Shown piece after piece: positions 17,277-26,406 of a stretch of DNA of 64,000 bases. Made by a program: the position numbers and the translations under genes. The notes beneath the pieces are model-generated. The model was not told where the DNA came from, did not search any database, and saw only the letters and a list, made by a program, of their open reading frames with translations. Source of the stretch: Dethiobacter alkaliphilus (GTDB lineage Bacteria; Bacillota; Dethiobacteria; DTU022; UBA8154); NCBI GenBank assembly GCA_016841605.1, contig JAENYV010000003.1:135064-199063 (forward strand), written 5' to 3'. Position 1 is the first letter of the stretch. Each line of letters begins with the position of its first letter.

Positions 17277-18650
17277 TCACTCTCTTAATTTCCTGGAAAG
17301 ACTGGAGAAGCTGATTCCAAGCATCTCTGCCGCCTCTTTTTGGTTTTTGCCTTTTTCCATTGCTTTAGAGATCACAGCCGCCTCAAATTCCTTGACCATT
17401 TCCTTCAGCGGTGCAATTTGATGGACCGTAAATCTATTTCGGGAATCAGGGAAATGAAGATATGAAGCGGGAAGATCCGAAACTTTGATGACTTTATCCT
17501 TGGACATTATTAACAACCTTTCAACTAGATTGGCCAGCTCTCTGATATTGCCCGGCCAGGAATACCAAATTAAATTTTTAATAACATCCGGACTTATTTC
17601 CTTATTTTTTAATCCATACTTCTCTTGAAATTTATTCATAAAGTAGGAAATAAATATGGGAATTTCCGTTTTTCGTTCACGCAAAGGCGGCACCTCTACA
17701 GGAACGACATTGAGACGAAAATACAAATCTTCGCGAAATTTCCCTTCTTCTACCATTTTTTTAAGATCCCTGTTTGTTGCGGCAATAATTCGTACATCCG
17801 TCGCCTTTGCTTCCGTCCCGCCGACCCGGTATATCTGCTTATCCTGCAAAACATTCAACAATTTGGGTTGAACTTCCAGAGGTAATTCTGCTATCTCATC
17901 AAGAAAAAGAGTTCCTTTATCCGCAAGCTCAAAGTACCCTCTTTTGCCTTTTTGCAAAGCACCGGTAAACGAACCCGGCTCATAGCCAAAAAGTTCTGTC
18001 TCAATTAGAGTTGTGGGCATAGATGCACAGTTAATTTTAATAAAATGGCCTGTTTTGCTTCTGGGACTGCGATCATGAATTAGACTGGCAATTAATTCCT
18101 TTCCCACGCCTGTTTCACCGTAAATTAAAACAGTAGAATCAACTCTTCCCAAGTTAATTGTAAGGTCGATTATCCCTTCCATTATTTTGCTGTTTATTAC
18201 CAGTTCGTAAGTATAGTTCTCACCGTTGATATGCACTACTTTGTAAGCTTCCTGAAAATCAATATTTCCAAACTGGCGAAAAAAACAATTATTTTTTTTA
18301 TCGTTAAAATAGGCAGAAAAATCCCGAATAGTACATATTACCATGTCCAGATTTCCTTTAAAATCATAAACAGGCAATGATGTCGCTGTTACCCTTTTAC
18401 CTGTTAAACTTTTAACTTCCCCTGAAACTGTGCTTTTTTTACGGATAGCTTCCAGCGCAGTAGATCTGTTAATTAAATTTTTCTTTAGCATGTTATCCAA
18501 ATTTTTGTATTTTTGCATATCCATCCCCATCAAAGAATTGCTGGCAGGATTAAGATATTCAAATCTCCCCTTAGCATCAGAGACGACGAAAAAACCATCA
18601 CCAGTGTGTTCCAGTAAATCTTTAATCTCCAAAATCCCACTGATTTTCAA
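17277..18650 (-). CDS. Sigma-54-dependent transcriptional activator with PAS domain
   Basis: 457 residues; TTG start with GGAGGG upstream. Residues about 5-115 form a PAS domain (DGFFVVSDAKGRFEYLNPAS). The central AAA+ domain has Walker A GETGVGKE, the sigma-54 contact loop GSFTGA (a GAFTGA variant), Walker B LFLDEIAELP and an arginine finger region (RLNVVPVEVPPLRER). The C-terminus is a Fis-type helix-turn-helix (NQKEAAEMLGISFSSLSRKL). The PAS domain suggests direct ligand or redox sensing rather than phosphorylation. It lies upstream of codY and of the sigma-54-controlled AOR operon, so it is the prime candidate activator of both sigma-54 promoters in the window. The ligand (aromatic acid or CoA ester) is speculation. 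Confidence 0.92.
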   Translation of the reverse strand: MKISGILEIKDLLEHTGDGFFVVSDAKGRFEYLNPASNSLMGMDMQKYKNLDNMLKKNLINRSTALEAIRKKSTVSGEVKSLTGKRVTATSLPVYDFKGNLDMVICTIRDFSAYFNDKKNNCFFRQFGNIDFQEAYKVVHINGENYTYELVINSKIMEGIIDLTINLGRVDSTVLIYGETGVGKELIASLIHDRSPRSKTGHFIKINCASMPTTLIETELFGYEPGSFTGALQKGKRGYFELADKGTLFLDEIAELPLEVQPKLLNVLQDKQIYRVGGTEAKATDVRIIAATNRDLKKMVEEGKFREDLYFRLNVVPVEVPPLRERKTEIPIFISYFMNKFQEKYGLKNKEISPDVIKNLIWYSWPGNIRELANLVERLLIMSKDKVIKVSDLPASYLHFPDSRNRFTVHQIAPLKEMVKEFEAAVISKAMEKGKNQKEAAEMLGISFSSLSRKLRE

Positions 18651-19110
18651 AGGATTCCCTCCTTTATACCGCGAGCAACATTCGATTTGGACGAAAATAG
18701 CCTGGAGAATGTGCTCTTTTTAATCCTTGAAAACGTAAAAATTAGATACTGTAGCGATAGCGGGAGAGTGTAGCAGACACGGCAAGCGTTATCCAGGTAG
18801 TTTGTCAAGTCAGTGTATTATACTTATAAAAGCATAATATTTAAACTGCAGCTCTATTTAGATTACTTTTCTTTTAGTATATCATTTAGACTAAACTATT
18901 GGCAATATTTATTAATTATAAATAATAGAAATATTGTGGCACGATTTCAGCGAAACCCATTATTAAGTGCCTGCAAGTTATGTCTCTTTATTCACAAGCT
19001 TTCCTGCACCAGATTCCAAAAAAAATATCGTTTTTTATAAGAAGGGGTTCCCACCCCCTGCAGCTATTCCGTGCAGCTACAAAGGTTAGGTGAAATTTCT
19101 AAGCCCTGTC
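18651..19110. other. 460-bp intergenic region
   Basis: It holds the leader and promoter of the sigma-54 activator (GGAGGG site at about 18659) and the 3' flank of the methyltransferase gene. An imperfect inverted repeat pairs GAGCAACATTC (18673-18683) with GAATGTGCTC (18707-18716). A short GGGG/CCCC hairpin near 19043-19059 may end the methyltransferase transcript. No gene is recognised. Confidence 0.45.
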
Positions 19111-19866
19111 TCAGACCTTGCTTGCTAAAATTTCAATACGATAAGTTGTTAGATAATCCTCTCCAAAAGGATAGCGTTTTTTACAAGGCGCAGAAAGGTT
19201 GTTCAGGATGTTGAAAATTTCCTGCCTGTTGTTTGGACTAGTTCCCATGCGCTCAAACCACTGAGGCAGTACATACAGTTCTTTGTAGAGAACCGTGTGG
19301 TGTGTCGTTAAAGGTAGCTCCTTCAATAGATGTTTCCACTGCCGCGGCGAATAAGAACACTGATGTGAACTATCTCTTAAAAGCTCAATACGGTTAATTT
19401 TTTGCTCCGATTCATCCCCGTCAATAACTGAACAATCGAGTATGTAAAGCCTTCCTCCGGTCTTCAAAACTCTGCACATTTCGCGAAGTGCACTCTTAAT
19501 ATGTGAAAAATGATGGGCGGCAAACCTGGAGGCAACAATGTCGAACATGTTATAGGGATAATTTAAGTTATGGACGTCTTCTAGGCGAAAATCAATATTA
19601 TTCTTGCCCTTTTGTTTAGCCCCTTCTTCCGCCTCTGCCAGCATCTCAGGAGTTATGTCAATGGCGACTACTTTTTTGACGTATTGGGCCAGCGCCACAG
19701 CCGTATGTCCTCCTCCGGTTGCAACATCCAATACGTCAGCATTTGGAGAGGGATCGAGCAGCTTGACCATCCGTGCAAGATCGACGGAATTGCCGTGTGT
19801 AGAACTAAATCGATAATTTGCAGCTCTCGGTCCAAAATTCTTCTTTATCTCAGTTTGATTGCCCAT
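19111..19866 (-). CDS. Class I SAM-dependent methyltransferase
   Basis: 251 residues. The Rossmann methyltransferase core is clear: motif I VLDVATGGGHTAVAL with the acidic VVAIDITPEML strand after it, DVHNLNYPYNMFDIVASRFA (motif II region) and LKTGGRLYILDCS (motif III). It resembles UbiE/MenG and other Methyltransf_11 members, which act on small molecules. There are no quinone genes nearby, so the substrate is open. It lies 21 bp downstream of the amidotransferase-like gene on the same strand, so the two are probably co-transcribed. Confidence 0.83.
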   Translation of the reverse strand: MGNQTEIKKNFGPRAANYRFSSTHGNSVDLARMVKLLDPSPNADVLDVATGGGHTAVALAQYVKKVVAIDITPEMLAEAEEGAKQKGKNNIDFRLEDVHNLNYPYNMFDIVASRFAAHHFSHIKSALREMCRVLKTGGRLYILDCSVIDGDESEQKINRIELLRDSSHQCSYSPRQWKHLLKELPLTTHHTVLYKELYVLPQWFERMGTSPNNRQEIFNILNNLSAPCKKRYPFGEDYLTTYRIEILASKV

Positions 19867-19887
19867 CTACAATTTTTCCTCCATTTT

Positions 19888-20616
19888 TCAACTGAAAAAA
19901 ATACTTTCAATTATGTTAAGCAAGAAAACCAGATTCCTTCTTATCTGTTCCAAATAATCGTGATGAGATAAAATTTCATTTTCGTTTTGAATATATATTG
20001 TGTCATTCATTTCATTTCTACAGTTCTCAATTAGTCTTTCCACGCTGTCTTTTGATGATTCAAGATGAAACTGCAAACCAAGAATTTTACCGTTATATTC
20101 AAAAGCCTGGTTTTGGCAACCCCGGCTTTCAGCCAACTTAATGGCTCCGGGAGGGATTTCAAATGTATCTCCATGCCAGTGGAAAGCCATGAACAAGTCG
20201 GGAAAGAAATTAAAAAAAACCGAATTACTTGCCTCGGGTGTTCTGGTTACAGGATACCAACCAATCTCTTTATAGCTATTTTTCTTAACTTTCCCTCCAA
20301 GCACATGAGCAATTAATTGAGCACCAAGACAGATACCAAGTATAAACTTATCGTTTAGTATTGCTTCTTTAATAAAAATTTTTTCTGCAATTAGCCAGGG
20401 ATACTCCCCTTCTTCGTATATATTCATTGGTCCGCCCAGGACTATGAGCCAATCAAATTGTTCCATCGTGGGAAGCTCTTCGTCCAGATATAACCTGGTA
20501 ACAGAAAGAAAATGTCCTTTTTCCTTGGCCCAGATCTCAATATTTGCCAAATTTTCAAACGGTACATGTTGGAGATAATGTATTCTTATTTTCGAATCTC
20601 CCCTATTCAAATGCAT
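19888..20616 (-). CDS. Type 1 glutamine amidotransferase (GMP-synthase-like)
   Basis: 242 residues. The class I triad is visible: nucleophile Cys in LGICLGAQLIAH, His in LGLQFHLESS and the Glu two residues later. It belongs to the stand-alone GuaA-N-like amidotransferases (LQHVPFENLANIEIWAKEKG start) which act on small amides or gamma-glutamyl compounds. I keep the ATG at 20616, which has GGGAG 9 bp upstream. It is co-directional with the methyltransferase. The partner domain or substrate is unknown. Confidence 0.85.
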   Translation of the reverse strand: MHLNRGDSKIRIHYLQHVPFENLANIEIWAKEKGHFLSVTRLYLDEELPTMEQFDWLIVLGGPMNIYEEGEYPWLIAEKIFIKEAILNDKFILGICLGAQLIAHVLGGKVKKNSYKEIGWYPVTRTPEASNSVFFNFFPDLFMAFHWHGDTFEIPPGAIKLAESRGCQNQAFEYNGKILGLQFHLESSKDSVERLIENCRNEMNDTIYIQNENEILSHHDYLEQIRRNLVFLLNIIESIFFS

Positions 20617-20753
20617 ATAGTTTCACTCCCAAAAGAGAACTCGCTTCGCATTATTTTTTAAAAATCATATCTATAAGAAGTTGGGTATAACGATTATGTG
20701 ATATAAACCTTAAAAACCTTGGGGATAATATATTAAAAAAAGCAGGTGATTTT

Positions 20754-21245
20754 ATGTCGCTGGAGAATCTTCCCGGACCGATTATTTTTCTAATCGGTAT
20801 GTTGATTATGATCCCCGTTGTCCCCCGACAGATCATCAGGGAGCTCTCTTCAATCGGTTTAATCGGCGGAATCGGCGTCGGCATAGCGTTGATATATTTA
20901 ATGCAAAACATCTTCGGCTTTTGGCTTTATCCGGCAAATTCCGATTTAATACATATTGCGGGGCTGCCTGTTTTTTTAATAATTAGCTGGTTCCCCGTTA
21001 TTATTTTATTTGCTTATCTTCTGGGACAGTATAAAAATACTGGTTTACTAATGCTGATTGTTCTCACGTTCCCGGCCGTTGCAACGTTATCACATTATAT
21101 AATGCTGGGCATCGGCACGTTATTTTACAATAACTGGAGTCTTTTTAGCACTTTCCTGATCTCCCTGGGAATACACCTGGGGATAGCACTCTACCTTTAT
21201 GCGACAGGCCGTCTGGAAATAATGAACAAGATTGAACAAAACTGA
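20754..21245 (+). CDS. Integral membrane protein of unknown function
   Basis: 163 residues with about five hydrophobic segments (near residues 8-25, 35-55, 65-90, 98-120 and 130-152), and almost no charged residues between them. I do not recognise the family. The ATG has AGGTG a few bases upstream. It stands alone on the plus strand, divergent from the amidotransferase and converging with tex. Confidence 0.65.
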   Translation: MSLENLPGPIIFLIGMLIMIPVVPRQIIRELSSIGLIGGIGVGIALIYLMQNIFGFWLYPANSDLIHIAGLPVFLIISWFPVIILFAYLLGQYKNTGLLMLIVLTFPAVATLSHYIMLGIGTLFYNNWSLFSTFLISLGIHLGIALYLYATGRLEIMNKIEQN

Positions 21246-21252
21246 GCATCCT

Positions 21253-23415
21253 TTACGGCCTTGCCGCTTTTCTTAAGGAGAGGGATATGCGCTTTTTTTC
21301 CATCTTCACGGATAAAACTCGGACATTGACAATATCCCCGACCTTTACCACATCCAGGGGATGTTTAACAAAGCGGTCCGACAACTCCGAGATATGGATG
21401 AGCCCGTCTTCGTGAACACCGATATCCACAAAGGCTCCAAAATCTACAACATTGCGCACAACACCCTGAAGTTCCATGCCTTCCCTTAAGTCCTCCAGCT
21501 GGAGAACACCTTGTTTGAAGACAGGCCGGGGAAGATCGTCCCGGGGGTCCCGGCCCGGCTTTTTGAATTCTTCCAGAATATCCTTTAAAGTCGGTTCGCC
21601 AACCTGAAGGATCGCAGTCAGCTCCCTGACGTCAACCCGGGGAATGGCGTCGGCTTTTCCCAGGTCTTCCGGTAAAATATCGAGCATATCTATTAATTTT
21701 TGGGCTGTATCATAGGACTCAGGATGAACCGCACTGCGGTCCAGATAATTCTTTGCATCCGAAATGCGCAAAAACCCGGCACACTGTTTAAACGCGGCAG
21801 GCCCCAGTTTGGGCACTTTTTTGAGAACGTTGCGGCTGGTGAAAGGACCGTTTTCTTCCCGGTAGGCCAGAATATTGAGAGCCACCGTCTTGTTAATCCC
21901 CGCGACATGTTCCAGCAGGGCCGGCGAGGCCGTATTAAGGTCAACTCCTACCTCATTAACGCATGCTTCCACCACGCCGTCCAAAGCTTCAGTTAACTTT
22001 TTCTGGTTCACATCATGCTGGTACTGACCCACTCCAATAGAACGGGGGTCAATTTTCACCAGTTCAGCCATGGCGTCCTGGACGCGGCGGGCCAGGGATA
22101 CGGCACTTCTTTCGGCTACATCCAGGTCCGGAAATTCGGCCTGCCCCAACCTGGAAGCAGAATAGACACTCGCACCGGCCTCGTTAACCACCGTATACGA
22201 CAGTCCTTGCAAGTGCGTTTCCAGTATCCCGGCAATAAAGATCTCCGTTTCCCGACCTCCAGTGCCGTTGCCGATAGCTATGGCATTGAGGTCGTGTTTT
22301 TCCATAAGGGCCAAGACGATTTTCGCTGCCTTTTCTTTTTCATTACGGGGCGGTGTAGGAAAGATAACAGCCGTTTCCAGCAGTTTACCCCTTTCGTCCA
22401 CACAGGCGATCTTGCAACCGGTCCTTAACCCGGGGTCAATGGCCAGGATCCTCTTCCCCTGTACCGGTGGAATCATAAGCAGGCTCCGCAGGTTTTCCTT
22501 AAATATAGTAAGCGCCTGCTCTTCCGACCTTTGCGTCAGTAAATGGCGAATTTCCCTTTCCAGAGAAGGAAAGAGCAGCCTTTTCCAACTGTCTTTAACG
22601 GCCTCTTCCAGGTGGAGCTTTGCCTTCACAGTAAAAATATCCCTTATATAAAACTTTTTTATAAGCGGAAGGGCTTTTTCTTCAGGTATTTCTATTTTCA
22701 CATGGAGATACTCTTCTTTTTCTCCTCTGTTGATAGCCAGAACACGGTGGGGCTGGATTTTTCTACATGGTTCGCGATAATCATTATACATTTCGTAAGG
22801 GCTATCTCCCGCGCCGCGTGCGCTTACGGCGATAACACCCTCTTTAATAATGAGCTCCCGTAACCATTGATGCAATTTGGGCTCGTCGGAAATTATTTCT
22901 GCGATAATATCCCGGGCTCCGCTCAGAGCATCCAGCGAGGTCATTACTCCTCTTTCCTCATCCTGGTAATAAGGCGCTGCTTCTTCCGGATCTTTTTCCC
23001 CCTTGAGGATAATCAGGGCCAGGGGTTCCAGGCCTTTTTCTCTGGCCCTAGTCGCTCTGGTTCTTTTTTTGGGCCTGAAGGGACGATAAAGGTCCTCCAA
23101 CTCTGTAACATTAAGTGCCTTCCCAATGGCATCCTCAAGCTCCGGTGTCAGCACCCCCAGCTCCCCCAGGAGACGCCTGATATCCGCCCGGCGGTTCTCC
23201 AGGTTACGATTCAGTGACAGTTTTTCCCACAGGAGCCGCAATTCTTCATCGGTCATTCCTCCGGAAACTTCTTTGCGATAGCGGGCGATAAAGGGAATAG
23301 TATTTCCCTCGTCCAGTAAGGAAACCACTCTGGAGACATGTTGATAATTCAGGTTTAACTCTTTCGCGATACGACTGTTGATTATTTCCTTGCTGTTATT
23401 ATTGTCCATAATCAT
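21253..23415 (-). CDS. tex: Tex family RNA-binding transcription accessory protein
   Basis: 720 residues, typical for Tex. In order: the Tex N-terminal helical domain (NTIPFIARYRKEVSGGMTDEELR), the YqgF/RuvC-like fold (ILAIDPGLRTGCKIACVD), the helix-hairpin-helix region (VGVDLNTASPALLEHVAGI and VLKKVPKLGPAAFKQCAGFL), and a C-terminal S1 domain (GMELQGVVRNVVDFGAFVDI). Tex binds RNA and associates with transcription complexes. It converges with the preceding membrane protein gene, 7 bp apart. Either of two ATGs two codons apart may start it. Confidence 0.95.
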   Translation of the reverse strand: MIMDNNNSKEIINSRIAKELNLNYQHVSRVVSLLDEGNTIPFIARYRKEVSGGMTDEELRLLWEKLSLNRNLENRRADIRRLLGELGVLTPELEDAIGKALNVTELEDLYRPFRPKKRTRATRAREKGLEPLALIILKGEKDPEEAAPYYQDEERGVMTSLDALSGARDIIAEIISDEPKLHQWLRELIIKEGVIAVSARGAGDSPYEMYNDYREPCRKIQPHRVLAINRGEKEEYLHVKIEIPEEKALPLIKKFYIRDIFTVKAKLHLEEAVKDSWKRLLFPSLEREIRHLLTQRSEEQALTIFKENLRSLLMIPPVQGKRILAIDPGLRTGCKIACVDERGKLLETAVIFPTPPRNEKEKAAKIVLALMEKHDLNAIAIGNGTGGRETEIFIAGILETHLQGLSYTVVNEAGASVYSASRLGQAEFPDLDVAERSAVSLARRVQDAMAELVKIDPRSIGVGQYQHDVNQKKLTEALDGVVEACVNEVGVDLNTASPALLEHVAGINKTVALNILAYREENGPFTSRNVLKKVPKLGPAAFKQCAGFLRISDAKNYLDRSAVHPESYDTAQKLIDMLDILPEDLGKADAIPRVDVRELTAILQVGEPTLKDILEEFKKPGRDPRDDLPRPVFKQGVLQLEDLREGMELQGVVRNVVDFGAFVDIGVHEDGLIHISELSDRFVKHPLDVVKVGDIVNVRVLSVKMEKKRISLSLRKAARP

Positions 23416-23471
23416 TACTATACCCTACCGCGCCGCCGGCCTCAACACCCCCGAAGAAATTTTTTAGAAAA

Positions 23472-23924
23472 CTACAAACATCGCAGCGCCCTTTCCACCG
23501 CATCAACGGGAGAATGAGCCAATTCCACTCCTTCCACATGAAAACCGGGTTCCAGAGCCACTACCCTTTTCCCTTCCTTTAAAGCAATAGCAACCTCTGA
23601 GATAGTACCGTATTCTCCCTCAATAGCAATAAGAACATCACTGCAACGCACTACTAGGAAATTACGCATCTCACCCAGACCGGTCGCCAGGGCAAAACTC
23701 ACATGCGGATTAGCTTCGGTACGGTTCAGCCCCGGCAGAATCCCCAGACTTATTCCCCCGGCTTCCCTGCACCCGTGACAAGCCCATTCCATTACGCCCC
23801 CCAGACCTCCGCAAACCAGCACGGCACCTCGCAGGGCAAGTTTTTTTCCTACCTCAAATGCCGACTCCTCACCCCTGCTGCTGCATTTACCCGAACCTAT
23901 TACGCCTGCATATATAATATTCAA
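23472..23924 (-). CDS. TIGR00725/LOG-like Rossmann protein
   Basis: 150 residues. It has the glycine-rich pattern of the SLOG/lysine-decarboxylase-like superfamily: GVIGSGKC at the start, VCGGLGGVMEWACHGCREAGG, then a GEYGTISEVAIALKEGKRV segment corresponding to the PGGxGT motif. The TIGR00725 group has an unproven function, probably nucleotide binding. Start is a TTG with a weak site. It lies 56 bp upstream of tex on the same strand. Confidence 0.75.
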   Translation of the reverse strand: MNIIYAGVIGSGKCSSRGEESAFEVGKKLALRGAVLVCGGLGGVMEWACHGCREAGGISLGILPGLNRTEANPHVSFALATGLGEMRNFLVVRCSDVLIAIEGEYGTISEVAIALKEGKRVVALEPGFHVEGVELAHSPVDAVERALRCL

Positions 23925-24238
23925 AACCCCCTTCAGATTTTCTTACTGCAAATGCCTCTTTTTTCTATAATTGTTTAGTATTTTACGCCATATGGAAGGA
24001 TACAGCCTGACTTTTAAGTATTCACCGGGTAAAGGATACCAGTTCTTATGAGATAGTAGTTAAAGAGAGTATACACTATTTATCGCTGCTTGGTGAAGCT
24101 GTATTTATATGGTAACATAATTACAGTAACATATTTACAGCTTAAGGTGACAAAAATTCTCCTATCAAACAGGAATATTTTTGGCCCACGACAAGAGAAG
24201 GAGGTTACAGAACAATCAGGAATTATAAGAAAATCGGT
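23925..24238. other. Intergenic region upstream of kamA
   Basis: 314 bp between divergent genes. It contains the tandem dyads described at 24112-24139 and a strong GAAGGAGG ribosome site at 24197-24204. No gene or RNA is recognised. Confidence 0.5.
24112..24139. repeat. Tandem 14-bp dyads upstream of kamA-ablB
   Basis: GTAACATAATTACA (24112-24125) is followed directly by GTAACATATTTACA (24126-24139), one mismatch apart. Each has the form GTAA-N5-TTAC and is nearly palindromic. They look like two adjacent operator sites for a dimeric regulator of the compatible-solute operon; the regulator is not identified. Confidence 0.5.
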
Positions 24239-25498
24239 TTGTGGAAGAACGTGAGCGAGGATGACTGGAGCGATTGGCGCTGGCAGTTACGTAACCGCAT
24301 CACTTCCGTCGAACATTTGCAGCAGGTTATCCAACTTTCGGAGACAGAGAAAGACGGCATCGATCAATGCCTGGGAAGTCTAAGGATGGCGATTACACCC
24401 TATTACGCAACTCTCATGGACCCGGCGGATCCGTCCTGTCCGGTACGTAAACAGGCAGTACCTGTTTCATTGGAATTGGTGAGGTCAAAACATGACCTGG
24501 AGGACCCGCTTCATGAAGAAGAGGATTCACCGGTACCCGGTATTACCCACCGTTACCAGGACAGAGTATTGTTCCTTGCAACAGATCAGTGCAGTATGTA
24601 TTGTCGTCACTGCACCAGAAGAAGATGGGCCGGAAGCACTGACCGCCATTTACCCCAAAAGCAAATAGATCGCGCCCTGGGCTATATTCGCAGCACTCCC
24701 CAGATCCGGGATGTGTTGATCTCCGGCGGTGATCCATTCTGCCTTTCTGAAAAGAAACTGGAATACATCCTTGACAATTTGCAACGTATTAAGCATGTGG
24801 AAGTTATACGTATCGGCACCAGAACCCCGGTGGTTTTACCTCAACGAATTACCGAAAGCCTTGTCCGGATGCTGAGGAAATACCACCCTCTTTGGATTAA
24901 TACTCATTTCAATCACCCGTCTGAAATAACGCCGGAAGCCATAAGTGCCTGTACCAAGCTGGTCGATGCGGGGATACCGCTGGGTAACCAGACCGTACTT
25001 TTAAAAGGCGTAAATGATTGTCCCATTATTATGAAAAAACTCTTGCATAAACTTGTGCAAATGCGGGTTAGACCTTACTATCTGTATCAGTGTGACCTTT
25101 CCGAAGGCATAGAACACTTCCGCACGTCGGTCTCCAGGGGGATAGAAATAATGGAGCTGCTGCGCGGGCACACATCAGGATTTGCCGTGCCTACCTATGT
25201 AATTGATGCTCCGGGAGGCGGCGGCAAAATTCCCGTAAGCCCGCAATATCTTATTTCCCAATCCCAGGATAAGGTCATCCTGCGCAATTACGAAGGTGTT
25301 ATTACAACTTACAGCGAACCGCAGGATAAAACCAGTACATGCAGCGAATCATGCCGGCTTTGCGATGAGTCCGATTGTGAAGAAAATGCCGGTCTGGGCA
25401 GGTTAATCAATGATGAAACCTTGAGCCTTATCCCGGAAGATAACTTGAGAGTTCAGCGCCGGGAACAGTATGCGGAGGTGACCAACGAATCGGCATGA
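24239..25498 (+). CDS. kamA: Lysine 2,3-aminomutase
   Basis: 419 residues as drawn from the TTG. It is a radical-SAM enzyme with the cluster motif CSMYCRHCTRRRW, the LISGGDPFCLS segment, PLGNQTVLLKGVNDC, and the PLP-binding lysine in DAPGGGGKIPVSP. It converts L-lysine to L-beta-lysine. A Cys-rich tail (CSESCRLCDESDCEE) resembles the zinc site of the clostridial enzyme. The start is uncertain: GAAGGAGG is 34 bp upstream of the TTG, but 9 bp upstream of an in-frame ATC at 24215 that would add IRNYKKIG, a plausible KamA N-terminus. The stop overlaps the next gene's ATG. The pair makes the osmolyte N6-acetyl-beta-lysine (symbol ablA is also used). Confidence 0.93.
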   Translation: MWKNVSEDDWSDWRWQLRNRITSVEHLQQVIQLSETEKDGIDQCLGSLRMAITPYYATLMDPADPSCPVRKQAVPVSLELVRSKHDLEDPLHEEEDSPVPGITHRYQDRVLFLATDQCSMYCRHCTRRRWAGSTDRHLPQKQIDRALGYIRSTPQIRDVLISGGDPFCLSEKKLEYILDNLQRIKHVEVIRIGTRTPVVLPQRITESLVRMLRKYHPLWINTHFNHPSEITPEAISACTKLVDAGIPLGNQTVLLKGVNDCPIIMKKLLHKLVQMRVRPYYLYQCDLSEGIEHFRTSVSRGIEIMELLRGHTSGFAVPTYVIDAPGGGGKIPVSPQYLISQSQDKVILRNYEGVITTYSEPQDKTSTCSESCRLCDESDCEENAGLGRLINDETLSLIPEDNLRVQRREQYAEVTNESA

Positions 25499-26391
25499 GC
25501 ATCGGAAGCAAACATAATTTGCCAAACAGGCCGAAACATGATCAGGTTCTTTTTATCGAACAGGGAAATGAATATTACGCTAAAATTCTGCTGGATTTTC
25601 ATAATAAAAGGCTAAAATTGTTGGAATATGATTACCGGAACATAACCGGTCTGGATAACCTTCTTTGGCAGACAGCCGGAAAACATAAATTAGAAAAAGT
25701 CTTAATTTCCGCAAATCAGGCCGATTGGGAAAAATTCCTGGCGCGAGGTTACGTTTTGGAATGCCTGAATAAATTCTATTTTAACGGCGATCCGGGCTAC
25801 CATATGGCCAAGTATTTGTCTGTCTCAAGACGGCAAAGCAACAACCCATCGGAGGCAGACAGGGTTTTGCAACTGGCACTGGAGAAGAGCACAGCGCCTC
25901 CGCCACCATTGCCGGAAGGGTATACTCTCCGCCCCGGCTCTGTACAGGATATCCCGGCAATGGTGCGGCTTTTTACGCAAGTGTTCCCCACCTATCCCAG
26001 TCCGGTCTACGATCCCGCTTATTTACTTAAGTCCATGCGCACAGGCAGCAGCTATTATTTGCTGCTGACAAACGACAGAGAAGAGATCGTCAGTACTATC
26101 TCCGCGGAAATAGATGAACGTCATTGTCATGCAGAGGTGACAGATTGCTCCACATTGCCTGCATACCGGGGCAAAGGTTTAATGAGTGCCGTTTTGACGG
26201 TCCTTGAGGATAAAATGGAGAAAAAAGGCATTGTAAACCTTTACAGCATCGCCAGAGCAACATCTCCCGGTATCAACATTGTTTTTCGCCGTCATGCCTA
26301 CACTTACGGAGGCCGGTTTATCAAAAACTGTAATATCAGCGGAGGTTTTGAGGATATGAGCCTGTGGTTCAAACAACTAAATAATTTTTAG
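25495..26391 (+). CDS. ablB: Beta-lysine N6-acetyltransferase
   Basis: 298 residues. The C-terminal GNAT domain (from TLRPGSVQDIPAMVRLF, about residue 142) has the acetyl-CoA motif CSTLPAYRGKGLMSAVL; the N-terminal half is the AblB-specific region. It acetylates beta-lysine to N6-acetyl-beta-lysine, a compatible solute first known from methanogens and also found in some Clostridia and Bacilli. The start overlaps the kamA stop by 4 bp (ATGA), so the two are translationally coupled. Confidence 0.92.
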   Translation: MSIGSKHNLPNRPKHDQVLFIEQGNEYYAKILLDFHNKRLKLLEYDYRNITGLDNLLWQTAGKHKLEKVLISANQADWEKFLARGYVLECLNKFYFNGDPGYHMAKYLSVSRRQSNNPSEADRVLQLALEKSTAPPPPLPEGYTLRPGSVQDIPAMVRLFTQVFPTYPSPVYDPAYLLKSMRTGSSYYLLLTNDREEIVSTISAEIDERHCHAEVTDCSTLPAYRGKGLMSAVLTVLEDKMEKKGIVNLYSIARATSPGINIVFRRHAYTYGGRFIKNCNISGGFEDMSLWFKQLNNF

Positions 26392-26406
26392 GTGAATACT
26401 CAGTTT

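Noticed and set aside
20560-20616. Non-canonical ATA start for the amidotransferase gene, preceded by AGGGGAG
   Set aside because: The ATG at 20616 has its own well-spaced GGGAG, so no unusual start is needed.
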